The translations under genes were made by a program, and so were the position numbers. Source: Betaproteobacteria bacterium (GTDB taxonomy: Bacteria > Pseudomonadota > Gammaproteobacteria > Burkholderiales > SG8-41). Taken from it: DNA of 10,264 bases. Location: NCBI GenBank assembly GCA_025363575.1, contig JANYDM010000005.1:1-10264 (forward strand), written 5' to 3'. Numbering within the stretch: position 1 is the stretch's first letter; the number at the start of each line of letters is the position of its first letter. Of this stretch, positions 1-4,564 are shown piece by piece. The notes under the pieces are model-generated. The model was not told the DNA's origin. It ran no database searches and saw only the letters and a program-made list of their open reading frames with translations.

Positions 1-1
1 G

Positions 2-445
2 CTGATCCGGGAACGCGCCGGGCGCCACAACATCGAGCTGCAGGCGACGGTCGCTTCTGAGGTGACGGAGATCAAGGGCGACGAGCGCAAGGTCAAGCAG
101 ATCCTGCTCAACCTGCTCTCGAATGCCGTAAAGTTCACGCCAGAGGGCGGCCGCATCACCGTGGCGACGCGCCCGGTCGACCATATGATAGAAATCAGCG
201 TCACCGACACCGGCATCGGCATCGCAGCCGAAGACTGCGAGGCGGTGTTCGAGGAATTCCGGCAGGTCGGCACCGATTACACGAAAAAAGCCGAAGGTAC
301 CGGGCTTGGCCTGGCGCTCACGAAAAAATTCGTCGAACTGCACGGCGGCAGGATTTGGGTCAAGAGCGAACTCGACAAAGGCTCGACCTTTGCTTTCACT
401 TTGCCTGTCACCGCAAAGCAAACGGCTGCGGTCGCAGCGAACTGA
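2..445 (+). CDS. Sensor histidine kinase, C-terminal ATPase domain (5' end outside window)
   Basis: This is the catalytic end of a two-component sensor kinase, which binds ATP and phosphorylates a histidine that then donates to a receiver. The reading frame is open from base 2, so the gene starts upstream of the window; the GTG at 62 is an internal valine, not a start. All HATPase_c boxes are present in order: N box NLLSNAVKFTPEGG, G1 box DTGIGI, F box FEEFRQ and G2 box GTGLGLAL. The last strand (GSTFAFTLP) is followed by a short Ala-rich tail and a stop. No receiver domain is attached at the C-terminus, so it is not a hybrid kinase at that end. The dimerisation/histidine region and any sensor domain are not visible. 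The gene lies 19 bp before a stand-alone receiver and is very likely co-transcribed with it and the cyclase gene. Its family is certain; its signal is unknown. Confidence 0.95.
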   Translation: MIRERAGRHNIELQATVASEVTEIKGDERKVKQILLNLLSNAVKFTPEGGRITVATRPVDHMIEISVTDTGIGIAAEDCEAVFEEFRQVGTDYTKKAEGTGLGLALTKKFVELHGGRIWVKSELDKGSTFAFTLPVTAKQTAAVAAN

Positions 446-464
446 ATAATGTCTGGGGAAACAT

Positions 465-851
465 ATGGCCAATGAACTGATTCTGATCGTCGAAGACAAC
501 GATAAAAACCGCAAGCTGGTGCGCGATATCCTGCAGTTCAAGGGCTATCCGCTCATCGAATCCGAGACCGCCGAAGAAGGCATCCGGCTTGCGAAAGAGA
601 AAAATCCCGCGTTGATCCTGATGGATTTTCATCTGCCGGGCATGAACGGCATCGAAGCATTCAAGGTGCTGCGCGCCGATCCGCAGACGAGCGCCATCCC
701 CATCATTGCCGTCACCGCGTCGGCCATGACCGAAGACCGCAAGAGAATCATCGACGCCGGATTCGACGGCCTGCAGACCAAGCCGATCAACGTCAAGGAA
801 TTCCTCGAAACGGTCGCCGCCACGCTGAAGAAGCACGCGAGGCCCTCGTGA
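465..851 (+). CDS. Single-domain response regulator (CheY/DivK-like receiver)
   Basis: This 128-residue protein is a receiver domain and nothing else. The acidic pocket is E10/D11, the phospho-acceptor is D54 (in LILMDFHLPG), the switch threonine is T84 (in AVTAS) and the conserved lysine is K106 (in TKPI). It has no DNA-binding or enzymatic output, so it should act by protein contact or as a phosphate shuttle. The MDFHLPGMNG pattern and the MTEDRKR helix after T84 resemble the DivK-type receivers often encoded next to hybrid or multi-step kinases. The ATG at 465 follows a TGGGGA ribosome-binding stretch at 454-459. The gene sits between a kinase and a receiver-cyclase gene and overlaps the latter by 4 bp, so all three probably form one phosphorelay. 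The family assignment is firm; the partner assignment is inferred from position. Confidence 0.95.
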   Translation: MANELILIVEDNDKNRKLVRDILQFKGYPLIESETAEEGIRLAKEKNPALILMDFHLPGMNGIEAFKVLRADPQTSAIPIIAVTASAMTEDRKRIIDAGFDGLQTKPINVKEFLETVAATLKKHARPS

Positions 852-1960
852 CCGACAGCGCCAAAATCCTGGTGGTCGACGACACGCCGCTCAACGTGAA
901 GATGCTGCTCGATGTCTTGACCTATAAAGGCTATACGGTCGTGACCGCGGCATCAGGGGCCGAGGCGCTGCAGAAAGTCGAATCCGAAAAACCCGACCTT
1001 GTACTCCTCGACGTCATGATGCCCGGCATGAACGGCTACGAGACCTGCGAGAAAATCCGCGCCAACCCTGCCACGCAGATGCTGCCGGTCGTGATGGTGA
1101 CGGCGCTCGATCCCGGCAAGGAGCGCGTGAAGGGAATCGAGGCCGGCGCCGACGATTTTCTGACCAAACCGATCAACCAGCCGGAACTGCTGGCACGCGT
1201 GAAGTCGCTGCTGAGAGTAAAGGCACTCAACGACACCGTGCATGAGCAAGCCACCCAGCTCGCCGAATGGAACAAGAAGCTGGAAGAGCGCGTGCAGGAG
1301 CAGGTCAGCCAGCTCGATCGGCTCGGCCGGCTGAAAAATTTCTTCTCGCCGCAACTCGCCGAATCGATCGTCAGCGGCGGCGGCGAAGACATGTTGAAGA
1401 CGCACCGCCGCGAAGTGGTGGTCGTATTTCTCGACATGCGCGGGTTTACCGCGTTCACCGACACTTCCGAACCCGAAGAAGTCATGAGCGTGCTCGCGGA
1501 ATATCACAAAGTGATGGGGCCGCTCATTCTCAGGCACGAAGGCACGCTCGAACGCTTTGTCGGCGATGGCATGATGATTTTCTTCAACGATCCGATCAAG
1601 CTCGACAATCCGGCATTGAATGCGATCAGGATGGCGCTGGCTATGCAGGAACACTTCTCCCCGCTGCGCGCCGCGTGGAAGAAACGCGGGCACGATCTCG
1701 ATCTCGGCATCGGTTTCGTTCAAGGCTACGCGACGCTGGGCGCCATCGGCTACGAAGGCCGGTGGGACTATGCCTGCATCGGCAGCGTCACCAACCTCGC
1801 CGCGCGGCTGTGCAGCGAAGCGAAGGGCGGACAGGTCCTGACCAATCAGAAAACGCTCACGCGCGTCGAGGACATCGTCGACTCGGAGGCGCTAGGTGAG
1901 GTGACGCTCAAAGGAATCTCGCATCCCGTGGCGGCCTTTAACGTCACGGGATTCAAATAA
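848..1960 (+). CDS. Response regulator with class III adenylate/guanylate cyclase output domain
   Basis: This 370-residue soluble protein makes a cyclic nucleotide under control of a receiver. Residues 5-123 are a receiver with D11/D12, phospho-acceptor D55 (LLDVMMPG), T85 and K107 (TKPI). Residues 125-162 are a charged, heptad-like linker likely to form a coiled coil. Residues about 187-368 are a class III cyclase domain. Metal-binding aspartates are D196 (FLDMRGFT) and D240 (RFVGDGMMIFF), and the transition-state pair is N316/R320 (TNLAAR). The positions that usually select adenine are not standard: R236 stands where Lys is typical, and A309 stands where Asp/Thr is typical. Product identity (cAMP, cGMP or other) is therefore open. 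The GTG start at 848 overlaps the preceding stop (849-851) as GTGA, which suggests translational coupling. The stop is TAA at 1958-1960. Phosphorylation probably alters dimer geometry through the coiled coil, as in other receiver-cyclases; this is inferred. Confidence 0.93.
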   Translation: MTDSAKILVVDDTPLNVKMLLDVLTYKGYTVVTAASGAEALQKVESEKPDLVLLDVMMPGMNGYETCEKIRANPATQMLPVVMVTALDPGKERVKGIEAGADDFLTKPINQPELLARVKSLLRVKALNDTVHEQATQLAEWNKKLEERVQEQVSQLDRLGRLKNFFSPQLAESIVSGGGEDMLKTHRREVVVVFLDMRGFTAFTDTSEPEEVMSVLAEYHKVMGPLILRHEGTLERFVGDGMMIFFNDPIKLDNPALNAIRMALAMQEHFSPLRAAWKKRGHDLDLGIGFVQGYATLGAIGYEGRWDYACIGSVTNLAARLCSEAKGGQVLTNQKTLTRVEDIVDSEALGEVTLKGISHPVAAFNVTGFK

Positions 1961-1976
1961 ATCCCCTTCCTGCGCA

Positions 1977-1994
1977 TTGGGGTTGGGGTTGGGG
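1977..1994 (+). repeat. (TTGGGG)3 tract, possible G-quadruplex in a 5' leader
   Basis: Three perfect TTGGGG units lie in the 57-bp gap before the binding-protein gene at 2018. A fourth GGGG run at 2006-2009 also forms part of that gene's ribosome-binding site. Four G4 runs with loops of 2, 2 and 11 bases meet the basic pattern for an intramolecular quadruplex on the plus (mRNA-sense) strand. A CCCC run at 1963-1966 could compete by pairing with one of the G runs. The sequence is plain; any regulatory role is inference. Confidence 0.45.
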
Positions 1995-2004
1995 AAGCAC
2001 AAAT

Positions 2005-2010
2005 AGGGGA
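2005..2010 (+). promoter_or_regulatory. Ribosome-binding site deciding a TTG start
   Basis: AGGGGA at 2005-2010, followed by a seven-base spacer, supports initiation at the TTG at 2018. There is no usable in-frame ATG upstream. The GGGG at 2006-2009 is also the fourth G run of the adjacent possible G-quadruplex, so folding there would hide this site. Confidence 0.55.
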
Positions 2011-2017
2011 CGATGCA

Positions 2018-3001
2018 TTGACAACACGTAGAATCATCCTGCTCGCGCTGGGCGCCGGGGCACTCGCGGTGCCGATAAGTTCGTTTTCTCAACAACCGGC
2101 AAAGACGTATCGAATTGGACTTCTGAGTTCCGAGTCCCCAGCCAGCTACCGGACTCGCATTGATGAATTGCGCGCAGGCCTGCGCGAACTTGGTTATGCA
2201 GAGGGCAGGAACCTCGTCATCGAGTTCCGTTGGGCGGAAGGGAAACTCGATCGTCTACCCGAACTCGCTGCCGAACTGGTGCGCCTTAAAGTTGATTTGA
2301 TTGTCACCCATGGGGGCCTCACCAGCAGTGCGGCGAAGAATGCAACGACGACGATACCCATCGTCTTCGCGACCAACGGTGACGTGATAGCGATGGGTTT
2401 GGTTGCCAGCCTCGCGCGGCCCGGCGGGAATATGACCGGATCGATATTTTTCGCTCCGGAACTTGCGGCCAAACGCATCGAACTGCTTAAGGAAGCTTTA
2501 CCCCGCACCACCCAGGTTGCCGCGCTGTTGAATCCGGGCAACCCCAGCACCCGGCAGGCCGTGCAAGCGATGCAGACCGCGGCGCGGTCATTGAAGGTAA
2601 CGCTGCACGAATTCCCGGTGCGCGGGCCGCAAGACTTCGACAGCGCCTTTGCCGCAATGGCCAAGCGGCGGGTTGGCGCCGTAGTGCTTTATGACGACCC
2701 AATGTTTCTTGCCAACCCCACGGCACTTGCCGGATTCGCGTCCGCGCGCAAACTGCCTTTGTTTGGAAGCGCGGAATTTATAGAAGCCGGCGGCCTGATG
2801 AGCTATGGAGCGGACCTGCTCGGCTTATGGCGTCGCGCGGCTTACTATGTGGACAAGATATTGAAGGGCGCCAAGCCCGGCGAAATTCCGATCGAGCAGG
2901 CCACCCGGTTCGAGATGACCGTCAATCTGAAAACCGCGAAGGCGCTCGGCATCAGGATCCCGGAGGTCGTCATGCTGCGCGCCGACAAAGTCATTGAATA
3001 G
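2018..3001 (+). CDS. ABC transporter substrate-binding protein (ABC_sub_bind / COG2984 type)
   Basis: This 327-residue protein is predicted to be a periplasmic solute-binding protein of the ABC_sub_bind family (PF04392), with two Rossmann-like lobes. The TTG start at 2018 is supported by an AGGGGA stretch at 2005-2010, seven bases upstream. The nearby ATG at 2013 reads only Met-His-stop. The leader (about residues 1-25) has an arginine pair, the hydrophobic stretch LLALGAGALAVP and a likely cut after SSFS, near QQ. It resembles the weak Tat-like leaders common in this family. Family landmarks are RIGLL at the first strand, LRELGYAEGRNLVIEFRWAE, the SLARPGGNMTG segment, FIEAGGLMSYGAD and the C-terminal stretch VDKILKGAKPGEIPIEQ followed by LKTAKALGI. 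No permease or ATPase gene is adjacent, so the partner transporter and ligand are unknown. The next gene starts at or just after its stop. Confidence 0.9.
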   Translation: MTTRRIILLALGAGALAVPISSFSQQPAKTYRIGLLSSESPASYRTRIDELRAGLRELGYAEGRNLVIEFRWAEGKLDRLPELAAELVRLKVDLIVTHGGLTSSAAKNATTTIPIVFATNGDVIAMGLVASLARPGGNMTGSIFFAPELAAKRIELLKEALPRTTQVAALLNPGNPSTRQAVQAMQTAARSLKVTLHEFPVRGPQDFDSAFAAMAKRRVGAVVLYDDPMFLANPTALAGFASARKLPLFGSAEFIEAGGLMSYGADLLGLWRRAAYYVDKILKGAKPGEIPIEQATRFEMTVNLKTAKALGIRIPEVVMLRADKVIE

Positions 3002-3017
3002 TCGACAGCCAGCGAAG

Positions 3018-4049
3018 ATGCACCGCATTGATTTCCTGGCCGTGCTGCGACGGCTTTTGCCAGCGCGGTCGAAGCGTTTCGAGGCGCGAAATGGCGTGAG
3101 ATTCTTCGCGGCCACAGCTTTTATCGCCGCGCTGCCGATCTACGGGCAGACGTACCCGGCGCGCCCTGTACGGTTCATCGTGCCGTTCCCCGCGGGCAGT
3201 TCGACCGATTCAGTGGCCCGCCTGGTCGCGCAGGAGCTCGCGACAGTGCTGCGCCAGCAGGTCGTGATCGACAACCGCGCGGGCGCCAGCGGCAACATCG
3301 GCACCGAAATCGCGGCGCGTGCCGCGCCTGACGGCCAGACGCTCGTGCTCGGCACTGCCAGCACGCTCGCAGTCGCGGTTGTTGTTAACTCCAATCTCGG
3401 ATATGACCCGCAGAAGGACTTTGCGCCGATCTCGATGATCGGCAGTTCGCCCTACGTGCTGACTGTTCATCCGGCGGTGCCCGCGAACTCGCTGCGCGAA
3501 TTAATTGCGCTCGCCCGCTCGCAACCGGGCCGCATCAGTTATGCGTCCGCCGGTAATGCCAGCCTTGCCCATCTTGCGGGCGAGCTCTTTACCGCCACCA
3601 CGGGCGCGCGCTTCAATCACGTTCCCTATAAAAGCTCGGCGCTTGCCGTAATCGACCTTTTAAGCGGACGCATCGAGTTGCAATGGGGCAGCATCGCACC
3701 CACGCTTCAGCATCTGCGCAGCGGCCGGTTGCGCGCGCTCGCGACGACGGGCGCCAAACGGGTGACTGCGCTGCCCGAAGTACCGACTGCGATTGAATCG
3801 GGCGTCGAAAATTATGATGTCGCGCTGTGGATGGCCGTTCTCGCGCCCGCGGCCACGCCGTCGGCTCTCGTCTCGCTGCTCAATCGCGACGTCGTTGCCA
3901 GCGTGCGCAAACCGGAAATCCACGCCGGGCTCATCGCACAGGGACTCGAGCCGGCGCCCGGCTCGGCGGCTGCGCTTGGGACGCACATCAAGCGCGAGAT
4001 TCTGAAGTGGCGCGAGGTCGCGAAAACCGCGGGCATCAAGAACGAATGA
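3018..4049 (+). CDS. Bug/TctC family tripartite tricarboxylate transporter substrate-binding protein
   Basis: This periplasmic solute-binding protein belongs to the Bug (TctC, PF03401) family, whose members bind carboxylates, amino acids or aromatic acids for TctAB-type transporters or act as sensors. Diagnostic segments are YPARPVRFIVPFPAG with the following STDSVARL, VVIDNRAGASGNIGTE, APDGQTLVLGT, the DFAPISMIGSSPY block, ISYASAGNASLAHLAGE and RALATTGAKRVTALPEVPT. The start is uncertain. A TTG at 2994 would overlap the upstream stop. The ATG at 3018 gives 343 residues but has only a weak ribosome-binding stretch. A GTG at 3096 gives 317 residues, nearest the usual family size, with a compact leader MRFFAATAFIAALPIYG cut near GQ-TYPARP. 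I list the ATG. If that start is real, the leader has an unusually long arginine-rich n-region. Neither TctA nor TctB is encoded nearby. It is probably co-transcribed with the preceding binding protein. Confidence 0.92.
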   Translation: MHRIDFLAVLRRLLPARSKRFEARNGVRFFAATAFIAALPIYGQTYPARPVRFIVPFPAGSSTDSVARLVAQELATVLRQQVVIDNRAGASGNIGTEIAARAAPDGQTLVLGTASTLAVAVVVNSNLGYDPQKDFAPISMIGSSPYVLTVHPAVPANSLRELIALARSQPGRISYASAGNASLAHLAGELFTATTGARFNHVPYKSSALAVIDLLSGRIELQWGSIAPTLQHLRSGRLRALATTGAKRVTALPEVPTAIESGVENYDVALWMAVLAPAATPSALVSLLNRDVVASVRKPEIHAGLIAQGLEPAPGSAAALGTHIKREILKWREVAKTAGIKNE

Positions 4050-4052
4050 ACC

Positions 4053-4084
4053 GGACCGCGGGTCGCGGGGCCTAGTTCTTTTTT
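4053..4084 (+). terminator. Possible stem-loop plus T-run at a convergent gene junction
   Basis: CCGCG (4056-4060) pairs with CGCGG (4064-4068) around a three-base loop. An outer GG/CC pairing (4053-4054 with 4071-4072) extends it across an imbalance. A T-rich run follows at 4076-4084, which is also the reverse-strand Lys/Asn tail of the next gene. It could end transcription of the plus-strand pair that stops at 4049. The internal bulge and the gap before the T-run make it non-ideal, so confidence is low. Confidence 0.35.
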
Positions 4085-4542
4085 CTCACCTCGCCGTTTC
4101 TTGCATTGAGCAATTTCTCGCTCGTCTCGCGCACGCGCGTGCTCATGCCGTGCAGCAGGCCGAACGACAGCTCGGGGTAGCTCGCGATCAGGCCGTGCAG
4201 CTTCAATTTATCGAGGTACAGGAGCTGCGAGTCCTCGATCACGTGCGCGGTGCCCGAGCGCGGCGAGCCATCAAGCGGCCCCATTTCGCCGAAGCACCCG
4301 CCCGCCGCGACGATGCTGACGTAATCCTCGACTTTCGGGTCCGGGTTGATCGAGATGCCGATCTTGCCGGTCAGCACGATGTACATGCGGTCGCTCGGAT
4401 CGTTGATCTCGAACACGCGCTCGCCCTTGAAGTAAGCCTCCTCCTGCATTTCCTCGACGACCACCCGCAGATCATCCGTGGCGACCTCCGCGAATATCGG
4501 CGTGCGCTTCAAGATGACGATGCGGTCGAAGAAATCGGCCAT
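4072..4542 (-). CDS. Stand-alone cyclic-nucleotide-binding domain protein (Crp-type cNMP domain)
   Basis: This 156-residue soluble protein is one cNMP-binding domain (about residues 10-125) plus a C-terminal helical tail. It has no helix-turn-helix, so it is not a Crp/Fnr transcription factor. The beta-roll markers are present: MYIVLTGKIGI, then the phosphate-binding cassette FGEMGPLDGSPRSGT at residues 84-98. E86 is in the place of the ribose-binding Glu, and R95 is in the place of the phosphate-binding Arg. Both key residues are intact, so it probably binds cAMP or cGMP. The ATG at 4542 has a purine-rich AGGGAG stretch at 4546-4551. It starts 22 bases after the stop of the NTT/HEAT membrane protein gene on the same strand, indicating an operon. 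It may be the detached regulatory domain of that transporter-like protein (inference). It could equally be a free adaptor that reads a cellular cNMP pool. Confidence 0.93.
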   Translation of the reverse strand: MADFFDRIVILKRTPIFAEVATDDLRVVVEEMQEEAYFKGERVFEINDPSDRMYIVLTGKIGISINPDPKVEDYVSIVAAGGCFGEMGPLDGSPRSGTAHVIEDSQLLYLDKLKLHGLIASYPELSFGLLHGMSTRVRETSEKLLNARNGEVRKKN

Positions 4543-4564
4543 GCTCTCCCTGAGCCCCCTTGCC

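Noticed and set aside
62..64. GTG at 62 as the start of the kinase fragment
   Set aside because: The frame stays open to base 2 and its upstream residues continue the kinase core, so this is an internal valine codon.
953..1723. Long open frames on the minus strand, and the plus-strand frame at 1267-1899, over the receiver-cyclase gene
   Set aside because: The cyclase frame contains every receiver and cyclase motif in order; the alternatives show none.
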